Of a stretch of DNA of 64,000 nt, positions 18,406-26,946 are shown in pieces. The stretch is from contig NZ_JAGFMD010000003.1 of assembly GCF_017592825.1 (NCBI RefSeq), positions 62,001 to 126,000 on the forward strand. The letters run 5' to 3'. Position numbers and translations under genes: made by a program. How positions within the stretch are numbered: the stretch's first letter is position 1; every line of letters starts with the position of its first letter. Under the pieces are notes generated by a model, which made no database searches, was not told where the DNA came from, and was given only the letters and a program-made list of their open reading frames with translations. The DNA comes from Roseivirga sp. E12. Lineage in GTDB: Bacteria; Bacteroidota; Bacteroidia; Cytophagales; Cyclobacteriaceae.

Positions 18406-18762
18406 CTACTGACCTCTTAGTTTATTCATTAAACCAATTATCATTCTTTGTACTTCAGATAATTTGGTCGTCATCTCGTTAAATGCAGAACTCTCTAAAT
18501 AACTCAAGTCTGCCGATACAATTAACTGGCTTTCTAGCTCATAAGATGAGCCTAGTGCCATATCCAGAAAACGGGCAAAATCAGTATCTGTCCCTCTTCC
18601 GGCACCTTCTGCTATATTAGACATCACAGATACTGCGCATGATTGCATCTGTGATATCAAGTTGAATTTCTCACTCTTAGGAAGTTTGGCGGTTACCACA
18701 TAAACTTCCTTGACCATTATTCTCGCCTTTTGCCATACCTTCAATTCTTTAAAGTTGTGCAT
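18406..18762 (-). CDS. Four-helix-bundle protein (23S rRNA intervening-sequence protein family), copy 2
   Basis: A 118-residue paralogue of the copy between fadE and fadA: it begins 'MHNFKELKVWQKAR' and has 'SCAVSVMSNIAEGAGR' at the same place. The two copies are clearly diverged, so this is not a recent duplication. It lies between fadA and fadN. Its flanks (18374-18405 and 18763-18787) hold related TTAGA/ATCAGAT words in opposite orientation, which may mark cassette ends. Role unknown. Confidence 0.88.
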   Translation of the reverse strand: MHNFKELKVWQKARIMVKEVYVVTAKLPKSEKFNLISQMQSCAVSVMSNIAEGAGRGTDTDFARFLDMALGSSYELESQLIVSADLSYLESSAFNEMTTKLSEVQRMIIGLMNKLRGQ

Positions 18763-18787
18763 GAGTCTAATGTCTAAAATCTGATAT

Positions 18788-21172
18788 CTAGTTTCTTAAA
18801 GGTTTACCCTTGAAAAGAATGCTGTGAATCCTTTCGAGTGTTTTAGGCTCAGCTGTTAACTCGACAAACATTTGTCGCTCTAAATCCAGTAAATACTGTT
18901 CCGATACTTCTTGTGGGAATGTCAAATCACCGCCACACATAATCCAACCTAGCTTGCGAGCAATCTTCGCATCATGTTCAGAAATATAATTTCCAAGCAA
19001 CATGCCATTGATTCCTGCTTCGAAAAGCGCCAAACCTGTTCGTCCCTGCACTTTGATATTCTTTCTCTCCATCGGTTGGGTATAACCTGCTTCGTGAAGT
19101 TCAAGCACTTTGGCCTTAGCATCCGTCAATAGACGCTTGCGGTTCAGGGTAATCCCATCTTGAGGTCTCAAAATATGCATAGCCCTAGCCTCTTCTGCCG
19201 AAGTCGCAACTTTCGCAGTGGCGATGTTCATAAAGGCCTCTTGCAAGCGGTTTAACTCTGGGTCTCCACCTTCAATAGAGTCCGCAACTCTCATTGTCAA
19301 CTCTTTGGTTCCGCCACCACCCGGGATCAAACCAACACCAACTTCTACTAGACCTATATATGTTTCGGCATGTGCTTGAATGGCGTCACAGTGAAGTGAC
19401 AATTCACAACCACCCCCGAGAGCCAAGCCTGCTGGCGCGGATACAACCGGAATCGAAGAGAACTTAGCGCGTTTCATCGTATTCTGGAATTGTGCTACCA
19501 TTAGGTTCACTTCATCGAACTCTTGGTCGCCCGCAAACATGAACAACATTGCCAAGTTGGCTCCTGCTGAGAAATTCTCTCCTTCGTTACCAATCACCAA
19601 GCCTTTATAATCTTTCTCTGCCAAAGAAATAGCCGTCTCGATGCCTTCGATCACTTCTTGGCCAATAGCATTCATTTTTGTATGGAACTCTAAGCAAAGT
19701 ACTCCATCTCCAATATCGAAGATAGTTGACCCTGCATTGCCCCACACCTTATTAGTTTCTCTGATGTTTTCGAGAATTACTAAGTCCTCCGTTCCCGGAA
19801 TTGTCTTGTAAGACTTAGATGGAATGTCATAATACTTCTTAATGCCACCTTCAATTTTGTAGAATGACTCGTGGCCTGCGTCCAACATTTCGTAAACCCA
19901 TTCGGCTGGCTTCATATCCATGCCTTCCATTTGTTCGACCACCGACCTGACGCCTAGTAAGTCCCAAGTATCAAATGGGCCCATCTGCCATGCGAAACCT
20001 GCGCAAACGGCCTGGTCTATTCTGAATAGTTCGTCCGAGATCTCAGGAATACGGTAGGTTACATATTTGAATGTATCGTAGAAGGTCTTTCTGTAAAACT
20101 CTCCTGCTTTGTCATCAAAGTTGACGAGTGTCTTGATTCGAGCCTTGAGGTTTTCCTCATCTTTGACCGCCTCTAGCGCTTTGAATTTTGCTCTTGTGCG
20201 ATCACCATATTCGAATGTCTTAAGATCCAATTCTTGGATAACTCTTTTTCCATTCGCGTCTTTGGACTTTTTGAAATAGCCCTGACGAGACTTATCACCA
20301 AACCAACCACGCTCGTGAACTTCCTTGACGATGCCCGGTAGTACAAAAGCTTCCTTGGACTCATCATTAGGAAGGCCAGCATATAGGTTGTTAGCAACAT
20401 TCACTGTTGTATCTAAACCAACAACATCCATTGTACGGAAAGTGGCCGACTTAGCTCGACCAATGATTGGTCCAGTCATTCGGTCGACTTCACCAACAGT
20501 GAGCCCCATTTCCTCAATGGTATGCATTGCCGACATGATGGCGTAAATCCCGATACGGTTAGCAATAAATGCAGGAGTGTCTTTACACAAAACAGTTTCC
20601 TTACCTAGATATAGGTCACCATAGTGCATTAGATAATCGATGATTTCTGGATCAGTCTTCGGCCCTGGAATTATCTCTAACAACCTCAAATAACGGGGAG
20701 GGTTAAAGAAATGTGTACCACAAAAATGCTTCTGAAAGTCTTCGCTTCTTCCTTCACACATTAGGTGCATAGGAATACCTGAAGTGTTTGATGTGATTAA
20801 TGTCCCCGGTTTACGGTGCTGCTCGACTTGATCAAAAATAATCTTTTTGATATCAAGCCTTTCTACGACAACTTCAATGATCCAATCGACATCGGCTATT
20901 TTAGCCATATCATCTTCAAAGTTTCCGGTCTTCACTCTCTTCGCAAACGACTTGTCATAGATAGGTGAAGGCTTAGATTTTAGCGCAAACTGAAGTGCAT
21001 CGTTTACAATTTTATTTCGTGCTGCCGGGTTGGCTTTTTGGTCATCAGCCAAATCTCTAGGAACAATATCCAACAGCAATACTTCCACACCGATGTTAGC
21101 GAAATGACAAGCTATTCTAGAGCCCATTACTCCGGAACCTAATACTGCTACTTTCTTTATACTTCGACTCAT
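18788..21172 (-). CDS. fadN: 3-hydroxyacyl-CoA dehydrogenase / enoyl-CoA hydratase fusion (FadN type)
   Basis: A 794-residue bifunctional enzyme for the two middle steps of beta-oxidation. The NAD-binding dehydrogenase comes first (GSGVMGS at 12-18; 'CKDTPAFIANRIG' near 200), its C-terminal domain continues to about 430, and the crotonase domain is last ('FSAGANLAML', 'GGGCELSLHCD', 'PGGGGTKEL'). This order is that of Bacillus FadN, the reverse of E. coli FadB. It follows the MarR gene by 4 bp, so the two are surely cotranscribed. Confidence 0.93.
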   Translation of the reverse strand: MSRSIKKVAVLGSGVMGSRIACHFANIGVEVLLLDIVPRDLADDQKANPAARNKIVNDALQFALKSKPSPIYDKSFAKRVKTGNFEDDMAKIADVDWIIEVVVERLDIKKIIFDQVEQHRKPGTLITSNTSGIPMHLMCEGRSEDFQKHFCGTHFFNPPRYLRLLEIIPGPKTDPEIIDYLMHYGDLYLGKETVLCKDTPAFIANRIGIYAIMSAMHTIEEMGLTVGEVDRMTGPIIGRAKSATFRTMDVVGLDTTVNVANNLYAGLPNDESKEAFVLPGIVKEVHERGWFGDKSRQGYFKKSKDANGKRVIQELDLKTFEYGDRTRAKFKALEAVKDEENLKARIKTLVNFDDKAGEFYRKTFYDTFKYVTYRIPEISDELFRIDQAVCAGFAWQMGPFDTWDLLGVRSVVEQMEGMDMKPAEWVYEMLDAGHESFYKIEGGIKKYYDIPSKSYKTIPGTEDLVILENIRETNKVWGNAGSTIFDIGDGVLCLEFHTKMNAIGQEVIEGIETAISLAEKDYKGLVIGNEGENFSAGANLAMLFMFAGDQEFDEVNLMVAQFQNTMKRAKFSSIPVVSAPAGLALGGGCELSLHCDAIQAHAETYIGLVEVGVGLIPGGGGTKELTMRVADSIEGGDPELNRLQEAFMNIATAKVATSAEEARAMHILRPQDGITLNRKRLLTDAKAKVLELHEAGYTQPMERKNIKVQGRTGLALFEAGINGMLLGNYISEHDAKIARKLGWIMCGGDLTFPQEVSEQYLLDLERQMFVELTAEPKTLERIHSILFKGKPLRN

Positions 21173-21176
21173 GTGT

Positions 21177-21611
21177 TTAGAATATTGATTTTGAATCTAT
21201 CAATTGATTAATCTTGGTTATTACTTCGAAGAATGTATCTAGTTTTTCGACAGCAATCGATTGCCTAATGGCTTCATTAAATCGAATGACTGTTTCCCTT
21301 GATACTCTTCGCTTTTCCTGGCCTGTTTCTGTAAGAAAGATTCTGACTGAACGACCATCGTGAGGGTCTTTCTCACGGTAGATAAAGCCTTTCTCTTCCA
21401 TGCTCTTGAGCATTCGTGTCAAACTTCTGGATTCGAGCCCCATCAAAGGAGCAATCTTAGTTGCAGGAGTGCCTTCAGTTGGGTCTATATTCAAGACCAC
21501 AAAGGCCATTGAAGTTGTGCTTTCATGTTGAACCGCCTGTTGATTATACATTCGGTAAATGGCATGCCAGCACATTTTAATTTGGTGATCTACGGTTTCT
21601 TCTCTCTTCAT
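21177..21611 (-). CDS. MarR-family regulator of the fad operon
   Basis: A 144-residue winged-helix protein. The recognition region ('TPATKIAPLMGLESRSLTRMLKSMEEKGFIYR', shown as separate parts of the fold near residues 58-90) and wing ('DPHDGRSVRIFLTETG') are clear. It is the first gene of the beta-oxidation operon. A perfect 12-bp palindrome 38-49 bp upstream of its start is the obvious candidate operator. By analogy with other fad regulators an acyl-CoA may be the inducer; that is inference. Confidence 0.88.
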   Translation of the reverse strand: MKREETVDHQIKMCWHAIYRMYNQQAVQHESTTSMAFVVLNIDPTEGTPATKIAPLMGLESRSLTRMLKSMEEKGFIYREKDPHDGRSVRIFLTETGQEKRRVSRETVIRFNEAIRQSIAVEKLDTFFEVITKINQLIDSKSIF

Positions 21612-21648
21612 AAGGCTTTGAGGTCTTACGAATTTAGAAAAAATTTGT

Positions 21649-21660
21649 TATGCATGCATA
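21649..21660. promoter_or_regulatory. Candidate MarR operator, 12-bp perfect palindrome
   Basis: TATGCATGCATA is a perfect palindrome in the spacer upstream of the MarR gene. A second inverted repeat, CTATTTTT-TTG-AAAAATAG, follows immediately at 21661-21679. Together they fill the promoter region of the fad operon. Confidence 0.6.
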
Positions 21661-21693
21661 CTATTTTTTTGAAAAATAGATGTTGATCAGTCG

Positions 21694-21712
21694 ATAACTG
21701 CTATTTAGTTAT
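21694..21712 (-). terminator. Weak hairpin at the end of the SLBB gene
   Basis: ATAACT (21694-21699) pairs with AGTTAT (21707-21712) across a 7-base loop that spans the SLBB stop codon. The stem is AT-rich and short, so it may be a weak terminator or chance. Confidence 0.3.
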
Positions 21713-24392
21713 TGTCTAATCTCTGTACTAGGAATATAGTGGTGAGTGTGGAGCTGACAATGGCTGCTATGGTGCCAAAATTCTCAAGGAATTTGCCCGG
21801 CTCTCTTTCTCTTTTTGCTGGTTTGGCAGAAACAGTAATTGTTGCCCCATCCAAGACTTTCGGGTTCGAAAACCAGCCTACTTTTCTTGTGAATCCGTTT
21901 GGTTGAGTCAAGAATATCTTCTTAGCGTTTTTCGTCTTCCCTCCAGAGTTTCTCAGATACGCTCTTACACCTAGGTTCTCTGTAAACTTCTGAAGTGACG
22001 GGTTAACCACTTCACCTTGCACACTAATGGTATAAACAGACTCAGGGAAATAAATCTCATCATTAGGTTGCAGAACGATATCAAACTTGGTATTTCCTTT
22101 ATTAAATAGGTCATCAAAAGAAAAAGCTAAGCGTTGACCGTTTCGAGTGAAAGTCGCCCCAGGAAGATATGCATTGGGTGATAGACCACCTACCTTGTTG
22201 ATTAATTGAGAGAGAGTCTCCCCTTTGCTCTCGAGATTGTATGTACCGGGAAATTTGACTTCGCCTCCAACACTTACCCTTCTTTGTTCTGAGGAGCCTG
22301 GAATATTGTCTACAGAGACATTGTCGTTATGTTCTAGGAAATAACTTGAAGTGGATTTAGTATTTATACCCACCAAATAGCTCATGTCTGTTTTAACCCT
22401 CTTCAACTCGGCTATTTGGTTTCCTGTAAAATCGAACTTCTCTCTAGAAACTGTGACTGAATCTTTGAAGGAAGTTCGTACAAAGCCCCCTGCTTGCAAT
22501 ATCAAGTCTTCTACTGTCATGCTATCCGTTAACAGAAAGCGACCCTCATTCTTAACTGCACCACGAATTGTGACATATTTATCCAGTATCTCATTGATAT
22601 CACGGCTATAAAGAATCACCTTGTCTTTAGGCCTTAAAACAGCATTAAACCTCTTATCCAAGACGTTATCCAAATTGAATGGAACTACTTGATAGTCTGT
22701 TCTGCCCTCTTGATACCTCAACAGGTCAGCCCTGCTAGTCAAAATTCTATTTTGATATTCTAGGTCCTCTATGTTCGCAGACATAAAGATTAAATCATAG
22801 AGCGTAAAGTTCTCTCTCCACAAAACAGTCTTTGGCTCAGAAAGAAAGCCCTCGATGGAAACTGTTTGTAGGGCCCCTAATTCCTGATCATTATAAATTT
22901 TTACTGAGTCATCGGGTTGAAGGCTCAAGTCAGAATTAATTTGGCCACCAATAATATCGGACAAAGAAAGAGATCTAAACTTCAAATCGCCATTTCGATC
23001 TTTTCTGAAGAGGTCAATTTTTTCAAAGTAAGTGTTTGGTCTTAAGCCTCCTGCATTTTCAATTAAAGAACGGATAGTCATGTCCTCTAACAGCTCATAC
23101 TCACCTGGTCTAAACACAGAACCGGCAATTGTCACAAGGTTGTCGAACTTATCTAGCACCTTACTAAAGGTGATCTCATCTCCGTCTTGAATACGAAAAT
23201 TCACACCATCCTGCAAAAGTTGATCATAATCAATAGTGATAATTTCTCGGTCAAAAGCAGAATCGTCATTTCTACCAATAAGAGGCTTGATTCTCTTGAT
23301 AGTAACTCCACCAGTATGAGCTGAAGGTTTTAGGCCACCAGCGAAACCCAAAAGATCAACTAAGCCTTCTCCTGATTTCAATTCGTAAATTCCCTGTCGA
23401 TTCACTTCTCCCTTCAAGGATATACTATTCAGTCTACTTTGAATGAAAATGACATCATTACTCATTAGTCTCAAGTCTTCAGAAATTGACCCTTTGATCA
23501 AGTAGTCATATAGATCGACTGTCGAAACAAATTTGTTGTTTCGAAAAACTTTTATGTCACGAAGTGATCCTGAAGTTTTTATTCCTCCAGAAGCGTAAAG
23601 CGAGTTTAATGTTGTGGCAAAAGCATTGATAAGATGGGAGCCGGGGTTATTTGACTCTCCCATAACCATAATTCTGATCGGTCTAAGTTTGGTTAACGAA
23701 ACATCTAAGAAGATTTTGTTCTTAGTCAAACCTGAATAAAAACGAGATAAATACTGCTTAAGCCTCTGGTTCAAGTTTTGATAAGTAGTACCTGAGACGA
23801 ACACCTGGCCAACATTCGGCATAAAGAGGTTTCCATTGATGTCAACGATTCCTTCAAACTGAAACTCTGCTTCTCCCCATAGGTAAACACGTAATTCATC
23901 TCCGGGGCCAACAATGTATCCAGGGTCTATATTACCAACAAGTGCCTGTTGATTTGCATATGGGTTATTATTGAAAACATCATATCCAAAATATTTCAGT
24001 CCATCCGAGTCGTCTGGCTTTTTCGTGACATCCACAGTTGGGGCAATTTGACTTCGGTCATCCTTTATCTCAGTTGTATAATCTACTAAGTCGGGTTCAA
24101 TACTGTTTATAGGTTCAGCTGAGGTAGTTGTTGCTTCTTTATTGAGAACATATTTTTGAAGGTATTGATCATAATCTAAACCATAGAGTTTGGCTTGTCT
24201 TCTTGCATCTGCCTCTGACATCCCTCTTTTACGAAGTTCAGCCTGAATTTCTTCAAGGGTATCAATCCCTCTTTTTTCAAGTTCCTGCTTAACTTGTTGT
24301 TCCGATTGACCAAGGGCCATTAACGGTGCAAGCAACAATAAGTATAAAAAGATACTACTTACTGCTAGGTATTTTAGTTTAGTGCCTATCAT
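21705..24392 (-). CDS. SLBB-domain polysaccharide export protein (Wza-like, large form)
   Basis: An 895-residue envelope protein. Signal peptide to about residue 28, a charged helical stretch with 'GIDTLEEIQAELRKRGMSEAD', a polysaccharide-export (PES) domain near 150-260 ('GYIVGPGDELRVYLWGE'), then a series of about six SLBB beta-grasp repeats ('GEVNRQGIYEL', 'GSVFRPGEYEL', 'GAVKNEGRFLL', 'GEVKFPGTYNL', 'GEVVNPSLQ'), and one C-terminal TM helix. Such proteins form or gate the outer-membrane exit for capsule or exopolysaccharide. No glycosyltransferases are in the window. It follows a TPR gene and a 66-residue gene on the same strand. Confidence 0.9.
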   Translation of the reverse strand: MIGTKLKYLAVSSIFLYLLLLAPLMALGQSEQQVKQELEKRGIDTLEEIQAELRKRGMSEADARRQAKLYGLDYDQYLQKYVLNKEATTTSAEPINSIEPDLVDYTTEIKDDRSQIAPTVDVTKKPDDSDGLKYFGYDVFNNNPYANQQALVGNIDPGYIVGPGDELRVYLWGEAEFQFEGIVDINGNLFMPNVGQVFVSGTTYQNLNQRLKQYLSRFYSGLTKNKIFLDVSLTKLRPIRIMVMGESNNPGSHLINAFATTLNSLYASGGIKTSGSLRDIKVFRNNKFVSTVDLYDYLIKGSISEDLRLMSNDVIFIQSRLNSISLKGEVNRQGIYELKSGEGLVDLLGFAGGLKPSAHTGGVTIKRIKPLIGRNDDSAFDREIITIDYDQLLQDGVNFRIQDGDEITFSKVLDKFDNLVTIAGSVFRPGEYELLEDMTIRSLIENAGGLRPNTYFEKIDLFRKDRNGDLKFRSLSLSDIIGGQINSDLSLQPDDSVKIYNDQELGALQTVSIEGFLSEPKTVLWRENFTLYDLIFMSANIEDLEYQNRILTSRADLLRYQEGRTDYQVVPFNLDNVLDKRFNAVLRPKDKVILYSRDINEILDKYVTIRGAVKNEGRFLLTDSMTVEDLILQAGGFVRTSFKDSVTVSREKFDFTGNQIAELKRVKTDMSYLVGINTKSTSSYFLEHNDNVSVDNIPGSSEQRRVSVGGEVKFPGTYNLESKGETLSQLINKVGGLSPNAYLPGATFTRNGQRLAFSFDDLFNKGNTKFDIVLQPNDEIYFPESVYTISVQGEVVNPSLQKFTENLGVRAYLRNSGGKTKNAKKIFLTQPNGFTRKVGWFSNPKVLDGATITVSAKPAKREREPGKFLENFGTIAAIVSSTLTTIFLVQRLDNN

Positions 24393-24436
24393 TCCTTATT
24401 CCCAAAAAAATTCACCAGCTTACATTTTTGGGGAAT

Positions 24437-24444
24437 CAAAAATA
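24437..24444 (-). promoter_or_regulatory. Bacteroidota -7 box for the SLBB gene
   Basis: On the - strand this reads TATTTTTG, a full match to TAnnTTTG, 45 bp before the start codon. A TTG (24463-24461) 16 bp upstream could serve as the -33 element. Confidence 0.55.
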
Positions 24445-24515
24445 GTAAAATTCTGGTTTACAATATACTATTTGAGTTTTGTTGACAAATTGTTGGCAGA
24501 AACATGACACGTGGG

Positions 24516-24716
24516 TCACAGATCATTAACATCAAAATCAGGACCTTTCCCGTAGCGAATAAGATCATAAAGAGAGTAGTTCTCTAATGTATAGATGTCC
24601 TTGAGTTGGCAGTCACCATCAGACATTATCTCCAACACTTCGAAGTCAAAGGATTCTCCGAAATTGAGAAGCCGGAATTTCTTACCTACCCTTAAATTGT
24701 TAAAGGAATTTGCCAT
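24516..24716 (-). CDS. Conserved-looking small protein of unknown function
   Basis: A 66-residue acidic protein with no signal peptide or TM helix: 'MANSFNNLRVGKKFRLLNFGE...' then 'FEVLEIMSDGDCQLKDIYTLENYSLYDL'. It looks like a small beta barrel and is not a family I can name. It starts 9 bp after the TPR gene stop and precedes the SLBB gene by 123 bp, suggesting cotranscription with the TPR gene. Confidence 0.7.
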   Translation of the reverse strand: MANSFNNLRVGKKFRLLNFGESFDFEVLEIMSDGDCQLKDIYTLENYSLYDLIRYGKGPDFDVNDL

Positions 24717-24725
24717 TAAATATAC

Positions 24726-26585
24726 CTAATTCTCGTTGTTGAAATCACCGCGAAGCTCCCTGAACCTTGTGCGAGCTTCGGCAACGAATATACTCCCAGG
24801 AAACTTTGTGAGTAGATCATTATAAACTGTCATTGCTGATTCAGTGTTCCCAAGGTCATCTTGGTGGATAATTCCTGTCAGAAATAAAGCATCATCTCCT
24901 AGTATTTCGAAATAATGGGCTTCGTTAATCTTATTTAGCGATAACAGTGCGCTATCAAAATTCCCTAACTCTCTTTCTGTTTGAGCTCGCAGATAAAGTA
25001 ACTCATCTACAATAGAGTGGTAATTGTACTTAACCAACATCGAGTCCATGGCCTGTAAGGCCTCTAACTTCTGATTTTGAAATAGTAATAATTCAATACT
25101 CGCATATTCTTGCATCACCACATCCGTACTATCAAATACCGTATTGTTCTTTATAAGAATACTGAGGTCTAACGCATCGTTGGCAATCTCTCTTGACGTA
25201 GCGAGTTTTAAAATATCTAAGTTGCTCTGAGCAAGCTCGAAATCACCTTTGAAGTATGATAGCTTTGCGCTTTTGAGTTTGGCGGTATAGCCCAAAGGTT
25301 CGTCCTTAAACATCCTTTCAACTTGACCATAGAGCAAAATAGATTCCCAAGGTTCTTTGTTAAGTAGGTATATATCTGCTAGGTCCATTTTGGCTTCCGC
25401 TACAACATTATGTCTACCTACCTGTTGTTCTAGCATGCTTGTGAGGGTTTCTATGGCATTGTCAATTTCGTTAAGTTGAAATGCCTGTAACAAAGCTATG
25501 CGCCTCTGAGATTCCATCACTGAAAACACATCTCTCGATTCAGAAATATAGACTTCGTACCTTTTAATAAGATCTCGAATCGCTGTGGTATCTACTGGAT
25601 AAGACTTTTTAAGAACCTCTTCTTCTGAGAGTAAAACATAACGTGAGGCAAGTCTTCGGCTCGGACTCTCTGGAAAATCTTCAATTATGTAACCAAATGC
25701 CTTCTTTGAAGTTTTGTAGTCCGAATTTCTAAATGAAATCATTGCCACGTTCATTATATTATCGCCATTATTAGCTAGTCTTCTATCAAGTGCTCTTGCT
25801 TGTCTGAGTGCCGCTGAAAAATTCTTCTGTTGAAGATGGGTCCATACTAAAAGGTTATTGTAAGTACTATTACCCGCTTCCTTTTGAATGACGTTGTACA
25901 ATGACATTTCGAGAGTATCCAAGTCCGCAGGTTCTTGTAAATATCGTTGAAGTGAATTTTTTACATAATTCAAGTTTTGGGGCTGATTCTTAGAAAAATT
26001 GAGATACTCAGAAATCATTGGCTGCTTTTTGTTCATCAGTCGATAAACATTGGCTAAATCGAGAGCAAATAAGTCTTCCTGTCCTAAGGCATTTCTTCCT
26101 TTGATATAGGTATCAAGTGCCTTATCCCTAAAATTCCTTTCAAAAAATACTTGTGCTAGAAATCGGGTCTCATTGGATTTCTTTTCTACAGCAGCCTTGT
26201 CGGTAATCTTTTTAATGACATTTTCGAGCAATTCGTTTGCTTTATCCTCTTCATTTTGAGTCCGGTAAAGCACTCCTAAATCCACTTCATAGATGAAATT
26301 TGTGGGATTATTCTTAACCACATTTTTGAGGTACTTCTCTGCTTCATCGAATTCCTCCATTGTAAGAAGTAATTTGAAATACGTATCGTGAATTCTCGAA
26401 ATATTTCGTCTGTTTCTCGCAAGCTTCTGAAATTCCTCCTTGGCTTTTTCAAATTCACCCTGGTTGTAGTATTCTTTGGCAATTTCAACGGGATCATTTG
26501 TTTGGGCATGTGCATAATTTGAATTAATGATGATGCAAGCTACAGCAGTAAGGCAAGACTTTATCAACAGTTTCAACACACTCAT
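24726..26585 (-). CDS. Exported tetratricopeptide-repeat protein
   Basis: A 619-residue protein with a signal peptide (about residues 1-27, ending AHAQ) and many TPR-like helix pairs along its length ('AKEYYNQGEFEKAKEEFQKLA' at the start, 'TESAMTVYNDLLTKFPGSIFVAEARTR' at the end, quoted in parts). TPRs form protein-binding scaffolds; here probably in the periplasm. It borders the putative replication origin, being transcribed away from it, and is followed by the 66-residue and SLBB genes, so it may help assemble the same export machinery. Confidence 0.85.
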   Translation of the reverse strand: MSVLKLLIKSCLTAVACIIINSNYAHAQTNDPVEIAKEYYNQGEFEKAKEEFQKLARNRRNISRIHDTYFKLLLTMEEFDEAEKYLKNVVKNNPTNFIYEVDLGVLYRTQNEEDKANELLENVIKKITDKAAVEKKSNETRFLAQVFFERNFRDKALDTYIKGRNALGQEDLFALDLANVYRLMNKKQPMISEYLNFSKNQPQNLNYVKNSLQRYLQEPADLDTLEMSLYNVIQKEAGNSTYNNLLVWTHLQQKNFSAALRQARALDRRLANNGDNIMNVAMISFRNSDYKTSKKAFGYIIEDFPESPSRRLASRYVLLSEEEVLKKSYPVDTTAIRDLIKRYEVYISESRDVFSVMESQRRIALLQAFQLNEIDNAIETLTSMLEQQVGRHNVVAEAKMDLADIYLLNKEPWESILLYGQVERMFKDEPLGYTAKLKSAKLSYFKGDFELAQSNLDILKLATSREIANDALDLSILIKNNTVFDSTDVVMQEYASIELLLFQNQKLEALQAMDSMLVKYNYHSIVDELLYLRAQTERELGNFDSALLSLNKINEAHYFEILGDDALFLTGIIHQDDLGNTESAMTVYNDLLTKFPGSIFVAEARTRFRELRGDFNNEN

Positions 26586-26946
26586 ATTAGTATATTATTC
26601 TTTATATAAACTTAAGTTGTTTCTATTAGGGCTGTGGATATGTGGAAATCTTTTTCGATTCACACTAATCTAAGACATTTGTTTACGAAATGTTTGCAAT
26701 ACAGTTATTCTTCACAATTTATGCACTTGTTAATCTCTTGCTTATTAAGTAGTTATTGGTCAGATATTGATAAGTGATTGTTTCGGTGGATAAGTGGTCT
26801 TCTTGATAAAATGTGTGGATGATGTGGTGATACATTGTTTGGAATGTATGGGTTATCCATGTTTAGCGAGCTGAGAAAAATTCTACTATGATTTCTGTGG
26901 AGAAGTTGATGGGATATAATGACTTATACACAAGTTATACTTGCGG
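26586..26946. other. Putative chromosomal replication origin (oriC)
   Basis: This 361-bp gene-free, AT-rich spacer carries a perfect DnaA box TTATACACA (26924-26932) and near matches to TTATCCACA: TGTGGATAT (26633-26641), GGTGGATAA (26785-26793), TGTGGATGA (26814-26822), TTATCCATG (26853-26861) and TGTGGAGAA (26896-26904). Hand counts on sampled lines show C above G on the + strand to the left and G above C to the right, though both sides are coded on the same strand. parS-like sites and mnmG (gidA), often close to oriC in bacteria, are nearby. No dnaA gene is in the window. Confidence 0.7.

Noticed and set aside
24508-24513. CACGTG core as a third parS site (also at 46177 and 56014)
   Set aside because: The flanking arms do not match the parS consensus at any of these three places.
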